In this document: positions 33,909-42,865 of the stretch, piece by piece | Layout: every line of letters starts with the position of its first letter | Position numbering within the stretch: position 1 is the stretch's first letter | NCBI GenBank assembly: GCA_017536475.1 | Contig: JAFXHH010000009.1 | Span: forward strand, 1-59,201 | DNA length: 59,201 bases | Reading direction: 5' to 3' | Source: Clostridia bacterium | GTDB lineage: Bacteria > Bacillota > Clostridia > Oscillospirales > CAG-272 | Position numbers and translations under genes: made by a program | The notes under the pieces: generated by a model | Databases searched by the model: none | What the model saw: only the letters and a program-made list of their open reading frames with translations | Told to the model about the DNA's origin: nothing

Positions 33909-35489
33909 GTGAAAGGCGCAATAGCACTTGAATTAAAACACGTAACCAAGCGGTTCGGAGCCGTTGTGGCAAACCACGACGTCAGTCTGTCGGTCCACCA
34001 CGGAGAGATACTTGCCGTTCTGGGTGAAAACGGAAGCGGCAAGACCACGCTGATGAATATGATCTCGGGAATATATTATCCCGATGAAGGAGAGATCTAT
34101 ATTGACGGCAACAAGGCGCAGATCCTGTCGCCCAAGGACTCCTTCAAATACGGGGTTGGAATGATCCACCAGCACTTTAAGCTGGTAGACGTTTTTTCGG
34201 CGACCGAAAATATAGTTCTTGGTATTGAGGACGGAAAAAAGTTTAATTTAAAGGAATCGTCGGCAAGGATCGCCGAGATCGCCGATAAATACGGCTTTGA
34301 GATCAGCCCTGAGAAAAAGATATATAATATGTCGGTGTCGGAGAAGCAGACGGTAGAGATACTCAAGGTGCTTTATCGCGGCGCTGATATCCTTATCCTT
34401 GACGAGCCCACGGCGGTCTTGACTCCACAGGAGACCGACAAGCTTTTCGCGGTTCTCCGCAGAATGCGTGACGACGGAAAGTGTATCATCATCATAACGC
34501 ATAAGATGCACGAGGTCTTGTCGCTGTCCGACAGAGTTGCAGTCTTGCGTAAGGGTGAGTACGTCGGCACGGTCGAGACCGCGATGACGGGCGAGAGCGA
34601 GCTGACCGAAATGATGGTCGGAAAGAAGATCGCGCTCAACATCGACAGAACAGACGCGCTTGGGCTTGGTGAGCGACTTGTCGTAGACAAGCTGAATTGC
34701 CTGGACGAATACGGTGTCAAGGTGTTGCAGGACGTCAGCTTTTCCGTTCACGGAGGAGAAATCTTGGGTATCGCGGGTATCGCAGGAAGCGGACAAAAGG
34801 AGCTTCTTGAGGCGATCGCGGGAATCCAGCCCACCGAAAGCGGAAAAATTTCTTATATCGAACCTGAAAGTAAAGAGCTTATCGACCTGAGAACCAAGAC
34901 TACCGCCGAGATCAGAGATCTTGGAATCAGACTTTCCTTCGTTCCCGAGGACCGACTTGGAATGGGTCTTGTAGGAAATATGGACGCGGTCGATAATATG
35001 ATGCTCCGCGGATATGAAAAGAGCACGGTCTTCGTTGACAGAAAGAAGCCCAAGGAGCTTGCCGATAAGATCATTGACGAGCTCGAGGTCGTGACCCCCG
35101 GCACGAGCACACCCGTCCGTCGTCTTTCGGGCGGTAACGTACAGAAGCTGCTCGTAGGACGCGAGATCGCATCCGCGCCCAAGGTATTTATGGCGGCTTA
35201 TCCCGTAAGAGGACTTGACATCAATTCGTCATATACCATCTATAACCTTTTGACTAAACAGAAGGAAAGCGGCGTTGCAGTTATGTTCGTCGGCGAGGAC
35301 CTTGACGTTCTGATGGATCTTTGCGACAGAATAATGGTCATCGCTTCGGGCAAGATCACGGGAATAGTCGACGCGAGAACGATCACCAAAGAAGAATTGG
35401 GTCTGCTTATGACCAAGACCACCTCTGTTTTGGAGGATCAGGAGCCCCATACAAATTCTGAAGAAAAGGAGAGCCTTAGCGATGAGTGA
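33909..35489 (+). CDS. Nucleoside ABC importer, duplicated ATPase subunit
   Basis: 526 aa with two ABC domains in one chain, as in YufO/RbsA-type ATPases. First domain: Walker A GENGSGKTT, signature MSVSEKQTVEIL (unusual MSVSE for LSGGQ), Walker B ILILDEPTAVLTP. Second domain: degenerate Walker A GIAGSGQKEL, signature LSGGNVQKLLVGRE, and VFMAAYPVRGLD. A degenerate second site is usual in this family. GTG start after GGAGG. It overlaps the first permease gene by 8 nt, so the three proteins are made together. Powers import of nucleosides captured by the BMP lipoprotein. Confidence 0.94.
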   Translation: MKGAIALELKHVTKRFGAVVANHDVSLSVHHGEILAVLGENGSGKTTLMNMISGIYYPDEGEIYIDGNKAQILSPKDSFKYGVGMIHQHFKLVDVFSATENIVLGIEDGKKFNLKESSARIAEIADKYGFEISPEKKIYNMSVSEKQTVEILKVLYRGADILILDEPTAVLTPQETDKLFAVLRRMRDDGKCIIIITHKMHEVLSLSDRVAVLRKGEYVGTVETAMTGESELTEMMVGKKIALNIDRTDALGLGERLVVDKLNCLDEYGVKVLQDVSFSVHGGEILGIAGIAGSGQKELLEAIAGIQPTESGKISYIEPESKELIDLRTKTTAEIRDLGIRLSFVPEDRLGMGLVGNMDAVDNMMLRGYEKSTVFVDRKKPKELADKIIDELEVVTPGTSTPVRRLSGGNVQKLLVGREIASAPKVFMAAYPVRGLDINSSYTIYNLLTKQKESGVAVMFVGEDLDVLMDLCDRIMVIASGKITGIVDARTITKEELGLLMTKTTSVLEDQEPHTNSEEKESLSDE

Positions 35490-36669
35490 GAATATCGACC
35501 GCGTAAACGAGACCGAAGCGGCAGCCCAAGACGTAAAGCACGACGGTCACAAGGATAAAAAGAAGCGCGAGCCCCTTTTCCATATAACCAAGCGCGGACA
35601 GCTTCCGCTTATACAGGCGATAGGCATTCGCGCTGCGGCAATAGTGCTGGCGCTTATTGTCGGAGGAATCGTATCGGTCTTTGTTACGGGCAAAAATCCC
35701 TTTGATATATACGCTTCCATTTTTGACGGCGCGTTTGGAAACGGCGACAGAGCTTGGGTCACGCTCCAGGAGATCGCGGTGCTTCTGGGAATATCTCTTG
35801 CTGTCACACCCGCTTTCAGAATGAGATTCTGGAACACGGGAGCAGAGGGACAGGTGCTTATAGGATGTCTTGCAACTGCGGCTTGTATGTTCTGGGTAGG
35901 GGGAAGCGTTCCCGAGTGGCTGCTTATCGTTATAATGCTTGGAGCAAGTATAATAGCAGGAATTTTGTGGGGAGTTTTGCCCGCATTCTTCAAGGCATTC
36001 TGGGGAACCAACGAGACCCTGTTCACCCTTATGATGAACTACGTCGCGATCCAACTCGTCGAAAGCTTTTTGAAGATAGCGGACAAGAGTGGATCCAACA
36101 CCGTAGGTCCTACGATATTGGTTCACGGATGGGTACCCAATCTCTTTGGTGTGCAATATCTGCTCAATATCGTTATCGTAGCCGCGCTTTGCGTGCTTAT
36201 GTATATCTATCTAAAGAAGACCAAGCAGGGATACGAGATCTCCGTAGTCGGAGAAAGCGAGAATACCGCGCGATACGTTGGAATAAACGTAAAGAAGGTC
36301 ATCATTCGCACCATGGCTATCTCGGGTGCGATCTGCGGCCTGATCGGATTTTTGCTTGTTGGTGCGACCTCGCACTCTATCGACGCGGACCTTGTCAGCG
36401 GACGCGGATTTACCGCGATCATGGTCTCCTGGCTTGCAAAATTCAATCCCGTAATTATGGTCTTTACCTCGTTTTTGCTGGTATTCCTTGATCTTGGAGC
36501 AGGGGAGATGTCGTCTGCTTTGGGACTTAACAAGTCCTACGGAGAGATCCTTACGGGAATCATTCTTTTCTTCATCATCGGATGTGAATTCTTCGTGCAG
36601 TATAAGATCAACGTAAATAAGAACCATAAGCTCTTTGCAAAGAAAGGCGAAAAGGAGGTGCTGGAATGA
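35482..36669 (+). CDS. Nucleoside ABC importer permease 1
   Basis: 395 aa, YufP/NupB-like BPD_transp_2 permease. A ~45-residue charged cytosolic N-terminus (many Lys/Glu), then about eight or nine membrane spans. Family motif region GVNVKK...AISGAICGLIGFLLVGATSH and GRGFTAIMVSWLAKFNP. Starts inside the end of the ATPase gene and overlaps the second permease by ATGA. Forms half of the membrane channel. Confidence 0.93.
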   Translation: MSENIDRVNETEAAAQDVKHDGHKDKKKREPLFHITKRGQLPLIQAIGIRAAAIVLALIVGGIVSVFVTGKNPFDIYASIFDGAFGNGDRAWVTLQEIAVLLGISLAVTPAFRMRFWNTGAEGQVLIGCLATAACMFWVGGSVPEWLLIVIMLGASIIAGILWGVLPAFFKAFWGTNETLFTLMMNYVAIQLVESFLKIADKSGSNTVGPTILVHGWVPNLFGVQYLLNIVIVAALCVLMYIYLKKTKQGYEISVVGESENTARYVGINVKKVIIRTMAISGAICGLIGFLLVGATSHSIDADLVSGRGFTAIMVSWLAKFNPVIMVFTSFLLVFLDLGAGEMSSALGLNKSYGEILTGIILFFIIGCEFFVQYKINVNKNHKLFAKKGEKEVLE

Positions 36670-37658
36670 TCTTCGGATTTCCAATAGTATTGTTTATTCA
36701 GCGTGCTATTTTGCAGGGAACAGCACTGCTTTTCGGCTCAACGGGAGAAATTTTGACCGAAAAATCGGGAAATCTTAATCTCGGTATTCCCGGAATCATG
36801 TACATCGGCGGTATTTCAGGCGTTATCGGCGGATTTCTTTATCAGAGCTCCGCGGGAAGAACGGTTAATCCCGCACTTGCGATCATTATTCCGCTGCTTT
36901 CCAGCCTTTTGGGCTCGCTTTTGGCGTCCTTGCTTTATTGCTTCCTGACGGTTACGCTCAGAGCAAATCAGAACGTTACCGGTCTTGCCCTGACCACCTT
37001 TGGCGTAGGATTTGGAAACTTCTTCGGCGGCTCGTTGATCAAGCTGGTAGACAGCGAAGTTCCTTCGATCGCACTCACCAAGATTGCAAAAGTGTTCAAG
37101 AAAACATTGCCCTTTGCCGACGATCTCGGCTGGTTTGGCGACATATTCTTAAGCTACGGATTTATGGTATATCTTGCGATAATCCTCGCGGTTGTTGCTT
37201 CTGTTTTCCTGAAAAAGACCCGAACGGGACTTTATCTGCGCGCAGTGGGAGAGAATCCCGCGACGGCAGATGCGGCAGGAATCAACGTCTCAAAATACAA
37301 GTATCTTTCCACCTGCATCGGCGGTATGATCGCGGGACTTGGCGGCTTGTACTACGTTATGGACTACACCAACGGTGTTTGGTCGAACAACGGATTCGGT
37401 GACAGAGGTTGGCTTGCGATAGCACTCGTTATTTTTGCAACCTGGAAGCCCTCGGTCGGTATAGTGGGCTCGTACCTTTTCGGTGCGCTCTACGTTCTTT
37501 ATAATTACATCAGCGTAAGCATGCCGATGATGCCTATCATTCAGATGCTTCCTTACGTAGTTACTATTATAGTTCTCATCATTACGAGCATGAGAAGCAA
37601 AAAAGAAAATCAGCCTCCCGCATCTCTCGGTCTTTCATATTTCCGAGAAGAACGATAG
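36666..37658 (+). CDS. Nucleoside ABC importer permease 2
   Basis: 330 aa, YufQ/NupC-like. Begins directly with a hydrophobic span, contains EKSGNLNLGIPGIMYIGG, TRTGLYLRAVGENPATADAAGIN and GDRGWLAIALVIFATWKP, all typical of BPD_transp_2 permeases. ATGA overlap with permease 1. A terminator follows, closing the riboswitch-controlled operon. Confidence 0.93.
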   Translation: MIFGFPIVLFIQRAILQGTALLFGSTGEILTEKSGNLNLGIPGIMYIGGISGVIGGFLYQSSAGRTVNPALAIIIPLLSSLLGSLLASLLYCFLTVTLRANQNVTGLALTTFGVGFGNFFGGSLIKLVDSEVPSIALTKIAKVFKKTLPFADDLGWFGDIFLSYGFMVYLAIILAVVASVFLKKTRTGLYLRAVGENPATADAAGINVSKYKYLSTCIGGMIAGLGGLYYVMDYTNGVWSNNGFGDRGWLAIALVIFATWKPSVGIVGSYLFGALYVLYNYISVSMPMMPIIQMLPYVVTIIVLIITSMRSKKENQPPASLGLSYFREER

Positions 37659-37667
37659 GAGTTTAAG

Positions 37668-37703
37668 TCGGGGAAGCTTCACCACACGGCGCGGCTTTCC
37701 CGA
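37668..37703 (+). terminator. Terminator of the nucleoside importer operon
   Basis: TCGGGGAAGC pairs with GCTTTCCCGA (one wobble), followed by TCTTTTC. Confidence 0.75.
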
Positions 37704-37730
37704 TCTTTTCAAAAATCAAGAGCTTTTTTG

Positions 37731-37759
37731 TTGACAGAAGTGTATCGATGTATTATAAT
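37731..37759 (+). promoter_or_regulatory. Consensus promoter of the nucleoside hydrolase gene
   Basis: TTGACA (37731-37736), 17 bp, TATAAT (37754-37759). Confidence 0.88.
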
Positions 37760-37773
37760 ATATTTTGGTTGAT

Positions 37774-37794
37774 CTTCCCAAATTGGTCGGGAAG
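37774..37794 (+). other. 5'-end hairpin of the nucleoside hydrolase mRNA
   Basis: CTTCCC pairs with GGGAAG around a 9-nt loop, beginning ~8 nt after the expected transcription start. Confidence 0.5.
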
Positions 37795-37844
37795 GTTCTT
37801 TTCTGCCGACAAACAAAAAATACTTTATCACGAGGTGAGATCAA

Positions 37845-38813
37845 ATGTTTGAATCCTTAAAAATGAAAAACAGAAGCATTATTCTCGACACCGATATCGG
37901 CCCCGATTGTGATGACGTTGGCGCTCTGGCGGTGCTGTTTTCCTATGCCAAAGAATATAATACCGATATACTTGGAGTCTGCAACTGCACGTCAAATACT
38001 TACGGAAGCGCTACGGTCGACGCGGTAAAAGAGTTTTGCAATGTCCCCGATTTTAAGATCGGTATGTATTCCAAGCCGGGATTTTTCAGCTTTGATAACC
38101 CCGCGCACGTAAAATACAACAAATATATCGCGGAAAAATATTCAAAAAAATATAACGACGGCACGCTTGAGCTGTTGCCCCACGTTTCATTCTACCGCAG
38201 TCTGCTGGCAAATGCTGAGGATGACGGAGTGGTGATCGTAACTATCGGAATGTTCAACGCGTTTGCGGACTTTCTTAAGAGTGGGTCCGATAAATACAGT
38301 GACCTTAGCGGAATAGAGCTCGCAAAGAAAAAGATCCACGCCGTAGTTTCTATGGCTTCGATTTTGCCCGAGGGAAGAGAGTTCAACGTGTTCTGTGACT
38401 ACAAGGCGGCAAAATTCTGCTTTGAAAATTGCCCCGCACCTATGTATCTGTCTGATTTCCATATTGGATTTCCCGTATTTACGGGATATGCACCCGAGGA
38501 GATGGAAAAGCATCCGAATAATCCCATAGTCGAGTCGTATCAGCTTTATACTCAAGTCTTCCCGAGAGTTGGATTTAATAGCTCCTACGACCTCACCGCC
38601 GTTCAGTTCGCGTTTGAAGGAGAGGGAGATCTCTATTCCTTGACCGCCCCCGGCAGAATTGAATTTTACAACGCTGATCCCGAAAATTTCGAGGAGGACG
38701 CGAATAGATTCGTCGAGGATGAAAACGGCAAGATCTACTTTATGAAAAAGGTAGCTTCCGACGAGGATATCGCCAAGAGCATTCAGGCGAGAATGGACGA
38801 ATACGTATTATAA
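37845..38813 (+). CDS. Nucleoside hydrolase family protein
   Basis: 322 aa; ATG after GAGGTGA. N-ribohydrolase of the inosine-uridine preferring family, splitting ribonucleosides into base and ribose. The calcium-binding signature DTDIGPDCDDVGAL (about residues 15-28) is intact; later VIVTIGMFNAF and the C-terminal SSYDLTAVQFAFEG correspond to family segments, though the central substrate region is divergent. No signal peptide, so cytosolic. Its position after a purine-controlled nucleoside importer and near xpt fits a salvage route: import, cleavage, phosphoribosylation. Base specificity cannot be read from sequence. Confidence 0.88.
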   Translation: MFESLKMKNRSIILDTDIGPDCDDVGALAVLFSYAKEYNTDILGVCNCTSNTYGSATVDAVKEFCNVPDFKIGMYSKPGFFSFDNPAHVKYNKYIAEKYSKKYNDGTLELLPHVSFYRSLLANAEDDGVVIVTIGMFNAFADFLKSGSDKYSDLSGIELAKKKIHAVVSMASILPEGREFNVFCDYKAAKFCFENCPAPMYLSDFHIGFPVFTGYAPEEMEKHPNNPIVESYQLYTQVFPRVGFNSSYDLTAVQFAFEGEGDLYSLTAPGRIEFYNADPENFEEDANRFVEDENGKIYFMKKVASDEDIAKSIQARMDEYVL

Positions 38814-38820
38814 TCAGAGA

Positions 38821-38846
38821 ACCCTCCCCGAGCTCTCGGGGAGGGT
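38821..38846. terminator. Hairpin after the nucleoside hydrolase gene
   Basis: ACCCTCCCCGAG and CTCGGGGAGGGT form a near-perfect palindrome; no real T-run follows, so termination may be partial. Confidence 0.55.
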
Positions 38847-38870
38847 AATTTAAGAGAACAAAAGGATCTT

Positions 38871-40169
38871 ATGGAAGAAAATATAAATTTATACGAGTCG
38901 CGCGAGTTTAAGCGTTCTCGTATCGCATACAAATTGGAATGTGCCTTTGAGTATTTTGCATCGCTTATGGTGGCGGATAGCCTCCTTGCGAAGCTTTTGA
39001 CTTCGATAGGCTTTTCCGATGCCGAAACGGGAATTCTGTCGTCCTTCATCACGCTTGCATTCCTGTTTCAGATAATTTCAATATTCGTTATCAGGAAAAT
39101 AACCAACACCAAGCGCTTTGCTGTGCTTTTCCACTCGCTGGGTCAGATGGTCTGCGTAATTATTTTCCTCATTCCGTTTATGCCGTTCGCCAAGCCGATA
39201 GGAAAAGCCTTTACGGTGGCTTGCATACTTATAGCGTATTTCGGCAATTATATGGTCTCCACACTTATTTACAGATGGGGAAATTCCTTCGTCGAGCCGA
39301 CGAAGAGGGGCCGTTTCAATTCGGGCAAGGAGATGCTGTCGCTCTTGACGGGCGTGGTGGTATCTATCACCGTCGGAATTGCCGTTGATAAGTTTGATAA
39401 ATCGGGCAATACAAAGGGAGGCTTCCTGTTTATCGCTGTCGCCGTGCTGATATTCTTTGCCTTTGACCTCGCGATGCTTCTTATTATGAAAAACGAGATC
39501 AGAGAAAAGCAGGAGAAGAAGGACACGGTGCCGATGCGGGTGATCTTAAAAAACACGCTTGGCAACAAAAGCTTCCGAAACGTCATCATTCTTGCGATCC
39601 TTTGGAATTGCGCGAGATTTATCACGGTAGGCTTTCTCGGAACGTATAAGACCGAGGATCTTGCGTATACTATGACGGTAATTCAGATCATAAATATATC
39701 GGCTTGTCTCGCTCGCGCCCTGATCTCAAAGCCGTTCGGAAAATACAGCGATAAGCGCACCTTTGCAAAGGGAATAGAGCTTGGACTCGTCATAGCGGCA
39801 GCGTCATTCCTTTCGGGAATTTTCGCAACCCCGTCCACAAGATTCTTCATCATCGTGCATACGGTTCTGTTCCATGTATGTATGGCAGGCGTGGAGGGTA
39901 ATTTCGTAAATGTCACGTATAGCTACGTCGACAACCGCTATTTTGCCGAGGCCTCGGCGATCAAAAACTGCATTTCGGGAGTTTTTGGCTTCGGAGCGTC
40001 GCTTGTTGGCGGAAGAATATTGGCAACCGTTCAGGCAAATAACAACACCTTGTTCGGATATACCGTCTACGGTCAGCAGATATTGTTTGCGATCTCGTTC
40101 GTCCTGGTTCTCTGCGCGATTTTGTTTGCGCATTTCGTTGTCGGAAAGCAAAAGGTAATGATACAGTAA
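38871..40169 (+). CDS. MFS-type transporter
   Basis: 432 aa with about twelve hydrophobic spans and a short charged N-terminus. The loop between spans 2-3 and the central loop (LLIMKNEIREKQEKKDT) are basic, as in major facilitator proteins. Substrate unknown; the family match is to generic MFS_1 proteins. Only 57 bp downstream of the nucleoside hydrolase with a hairpin between, so partial readthrough could link it to nucleoside metabolism. Weak AAAGG ribosome site before the ATG. Confidence 0.8.
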   Translation: MEENINLYESREFKRSRIAYKLECAFEYFASLMVADSLLAKLLTSIGFSDAETGILSSFITLAFLFQIISIFVIRKITNTKRFAVLFHSLGQMVCVIIFLIPFMPFAKPIGKAFTVACILIAYFGNYMVSTLIYRWGNSFVEPTKRGRFNSGKEMLSLLTGVVVSITVGIAVDKFDKSGNTKGGFLFIAVAVLIFFAFDLAMLLIMKNEIREKQEKKDTVPMRVILKNTLGNKSFRNVIILAILWNCARFITVGFLGTYKTEDLAYTMTVIQIINISACLARALISKPFGKYSDKRTFAKGIELGLVIAAASFLSGIFATPSTRFFIIVHTVLFHVCMAGVEGNFVNVTYSYVDNRYFAEASAIKNCISGVFGFGASLVGGRILATVQANNNTLFGYTVYGQQILFAISFVLVLCAILFAHFVVGKQKVMIQ

Positions 40170-40174
40170 AAGTA

Positions 40175-40214
40175 CAAAAGCACGGACCGTGTATCAACAC
40201 GGTCCGTGCTTTTG
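40175..40214. terminator. Bidirectional terminator between MFS and htrA genes
   Basis: CAAAAGCACGGACCGTG pairs perfectly (17 bp) with its complement around a 6-nt loop; serves two convergent genes. Confidence 0.92.
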
Positions 40215-40233
40215 TGTTATGAGACAAGGCAGA

Positions 40234-41583
40234 TCAAGGCTGCTTGCCAAGTCGGATGGATACGGTATTATATTGCCCGTTTCGGCAATACGTCAGAGTG
40301 ATCTCATCTCCGACTTTAAGATCGTAAAGTATATTTGAAAGCTGGGCAAGATTGTATATTTTCGAGCCGTTGATCTCGGTAATAATATCGCCTTTTTCAA
40401 GCTTGCCGTAGACGGCGGAGCCGACAGACACCGACAAAACGTACACACCGCTTGCGTCGGCGCGGAACGATCCGTTGATCGCGTCGGATTCGGTTATTCT
40501 GTCAGACAAAAGCTTGTACCAACGCCCTTCTTTTACACCTACGCAGGTTATTCCCAAAAAGGCGCGTTCGTTGGAGATGGAAGAATCAACGCCGTCCGCG
40601 CTGCCCGTGGCGATGATAGCCGAGATTATCTCAATCGCGCCGTCGATCGGAAGAGCAAAGCCCATTCCCTCGCTTTCTCCGAGCTTCATAGAGATTATGC
40701 CCACGACTTCTCCTCGCGCATTGATAAGCGGGCCGCCTGAGTTTCCTGGGTTGACGGGAGTATCGGTCTGAAGAACGCGCATTGTTTTTTCAAGGTTCCC
40801 TTGGTCGTCGTACATCCAAAGAATTCTGTCGACCGTGGAGATTATTCCGTGCGTGACCGTCCACGCGAAGTTTTCGCCCTCGGGCGTTCCTATAGCGTAG
40901 ACTACGTCTCCTGCGCGGCAGGTCTCGTAGTTTGCAAGCGCCAGAGGAGAGATGCCAGAGGAGGCAATTTGCAGGACTGCAATGTCGTCCTCGAACGAGT
41001 AGCCGACAAGCGTTGCTATAACGTAATCACCCGCCTCGTATAGCCTCACGTATATCTCACTCGCGTCTGCAACGACGTGATAATTCGTCGCCACGTAGTC
41101 GTAAGATTTGTCCTCGGATACGCCAACTATGAAGCCCGAACCCGTGCTCGTTCCGTTAGCGGTCTCTGCCGAAACGACGACCACCGAATTTTTAACCTTG
41201 CTTATGGTGTCGGGTGAAGCGTTGCCGTCAACGACGTCGCTGTTATTGGAGGTCGGAATATAAACGATGCTTTTTTCACCGGAGGGGAAAAGCCCGAGCA
41301 TAAGCGCGGATGTCATCGCGATCAAAAGAATTATCGAGATCGCAGACAGTATCGCGGCAGCGCCAAATCCGCTTTTTGCGCCCGTGCTTTTCAAGGGCGC
41401 AACGCTGACAGCGTTATCAACGATCTCCGGCTCAGCCTGCGGCTCGGTGAAAAATCGATACGTGTGAGCGTTTCTGTCGGATATCTTCTTGCTTTTTTCT
41501 GCTATGTGCTCGCTCTTTTTTCTGATACGCTCGTTTTTTTGCTCTGTGCGAGAGCTTGTGTTTGATTTGTATGTATTGCTCAT
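40234..41583 (-). CDS. Membrane-anchored HtrA/DegP-like serine protease with PDZ domain
   Basis: 449 aa. A ~70-residue basic cytosolic N-terminus, one membrane span (about 72-98), an extracellular trypsin-like domain with His169 (NYHVVAD), Asp200 (DDIAVLQI) and Ser282 (NPGNSGGPL), and a C-terminal PDZ domain (about 360-449: KLEKGDIITEINGSKI). Degrades or refolds damaged exported proteins. Located 68 bp downstream of an OmpR-type regulator on the same strand with a hairpin between, the arrangement seen for envelope-stress htrA genes in Bacillota. ATG after AAAGGT. Confidence 0.94.
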   Translation of the reverse strand: MSNTYKSNTSSRTEQKNERIRKKSEHIAEKSKKISDRNAHTYRFFTEPQAEPEIVDNAVSVAPLKSTGAKSGFGAAAILSAISIILLIAMTSALMLGLFPSGEKSIVYIPTSNNSDVVDGNASPDTISKVKNSVVVVSAETANGTSTGSGFIVGVSEDKSYDYVATNYHVVADASEIYVRLYEAGDYVIATLVGYSFEDDIAVLQIASSGISPLALANYETCRAGDVVYAIGTPEGENFAWTVTHGIISTVDRILWMYDDQGNLEKTMRVLQTDTPVNPGNSGGPLINARGEVVGIISMKLGESEGMGFALPIDGAIEIISAIIATGSADGVDSSISNERAFLGITCVGVKEGRWYKLLSDRITESDAINGSFRADASGVYVLSVSVGSAVYGKLEKGDIITEINGSKIYNLAQLSNILYDLKVGDEITLTYCRNGQYNTVSIRLGKQP

Positions 41584-41604
41584 TTCAGGTACCTTTGTAA
41601 TAAT

Positions 41605-41632
41605 ACGCCAACCCCATATTCAAGGTTGGCGT
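41605..41632 (-). other. Intercistronic hairpin between response regulator and htrA
   Basis: ACGCCAACC pairs with GGTTGGCGT (9 bp, 10-nt loop). On the minus strand only ATTATTAC follows, so it may attenuate or stabilise rather than terminate. Confidence 0.6.
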
Positions 41633-41651
41633 AAAGATGTTGATTTTAATA

Positions 41652-42344
41652 TCAGTCGACAAGCTCGAATTTGTAGCCAACGCCCCAAACCGTCTTGATC
41701 ACCCATTTTTCAGACGCTTTTTCAAGCTTTTCGCGCAGACGCTTGATGTGAACGTCTACAGTGCGGGAGTCGCCGAGGTAGTCGAAGCCCCATACCTTGT
41801 CAAGAAGCTGATCGCGGGTAAATACGCGGTTGTAGTTGGAAGCGAGGAAGTAGAGAAGCTCGAGCTCCTTGGGGGGAATATCTACGCTTCTGCCGCGAAG
41901 CTTAAGCTCGTATTTCTGGAGACTGATCTCAATATTTTCGAATCTGATGACCTCGTCGTCAGCCTGCGGAACGTGCGATTGGCAACGGCGAAGCACCGCC
42001 TTTATTCTCGACGAAAGCTCCTTGTTGTCAACGGGCTTGACCATATAGTCGTCCGCGCCGAGCTCAAGACCGAGCACCTTGTCGAATACGCCGCCCTTTG
42101 TGCTGACCATAATGATCGGCTTGGAAGAATTCTCTCTGATCTCGCGGCAGACCTGCCAGCCGTCCTTCTTGGGAAGGGTGATGTCGAGAATGACTATGTC
42201 GGGGTCGTACATCTTGAAAAAGTTGATACCCTCGGAGCCGTCAGTCGCGATCTTGACCTCGTAGCCCTCGTTTTCAAAGTATGTTTTGACAGAGTCGGCA
42301 AGTGCCGCCTCGTCCTCAATGACGAGAATTTTAGTATCCATCAT
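41652..42344 (-). CDS. OmpR/PhoB-family response regulator, no adjacent kinase
   Basis: 230 aa; GGAGG 8 nt before the first of two ATGs. Receiver domain (1-125) with acidic pocket EDE (10-12), phospho-acceptor Asp54 in ILDITLP, Ser/Thr switch in MVSTKGG and Lys in VKPVD. Winged-helix DNA-binding domain (~135-230) with PPKELELLYFLA, RVFTRDQLLDKVWG and RTVDVHIKRLREKL. Usually a histidine kinase follows; here htrA follows instead, so it either uses a kinase elsewhere or is an orphan. The neighbour suggests control of envelope stress. Confidence 0.95.
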   Translation of the reverse strand: MMDTKILVIEDEAALADSVKTYFENEGYEVKIATDGSEGINFFKMYDPDIVILDITLPKKDGWQVCREIRENSSKPIIMVSTKGGVFDKVLGLELGADDYMVKPVDNKELSSRIKAVLRRCQSHVPQADDEVIRFENIEISLQKYELKLRGRSVDIPPKELELLYFLASNYNRVFTRDQLLDKVWGFDYLGDSRTVDVHIKRLREKLEKASEKWVIKTVWGVGYKFELVD

Positions 42345-42783
42345 TTTTTGTGTCCTCCGAATATGTAAAAGTTATACTTTCCAATTGATCTGCTTTGTGC
42401 GATTTTTGAAGCTTACCGTCGTAATTCAAACTCATTATAACTTGCATGTAGGAAATCTATGTGAAAAATGGCTGAATTTTGAACGAATTTTCAATACCGT
42501 TAAATTTGTCGACACACGAAAACAGATTAAATTTCAATTCTTGTTAATAATTATACCACAAAAAATTCGATTTGTACAGTAGTTTTTAAAAAATTTTATC
42601 GATTTTTTTAATAAAATTCAGACCGTTTTAAAAAACAATTCAAATTTTGACCTTGGTTTTTTAACAAATTGTCTTAAGCGACCTTTTTAAAGGCAAAAAT
42701 CGTTAAATTTTCACGCATGCGGGAAAAAGTTACGGACCAAGCATAAAAAAGCAAATCTTTGATGCTAATTTCTCTCACACCCC
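42345..42783. other. AT-rich intergenic region between divergent regulator and ychF
   Basis: About 440 bp, very AT-rich with poly-A/T tracts. No gene, hairpin of note or repeat recognised. It must hold the response-regulator promoter, which I could not pick with confidence. Confidence 0.4.
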
Positions 42784-42812
42784 TTGAAAAATCCGCAAAA
42801 ATGTATTATAAT
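42784..42812 (+). promoter_or_regulatory. Promoter of ychF
   Basis: TTGAAA (42784-42789), 17 bp, TATAAT (42807-42812). Confidence 0.78.
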
Positions 42813-42865
42813 GTATTTATAATAGGTAATTATGCGTATTTTTACGGAAAGCAGGTAATTTTTAT

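Noticed and set aside
32425..33972. 515-aa minus-strand open frame opposite the BMP lipoprotein gene
   Set aside because: Shadow frame created by the strong codon bias of the plus-strand gene. Its product is a Cys/Val-rich sequence with no recognisable motif and no ribosome site.
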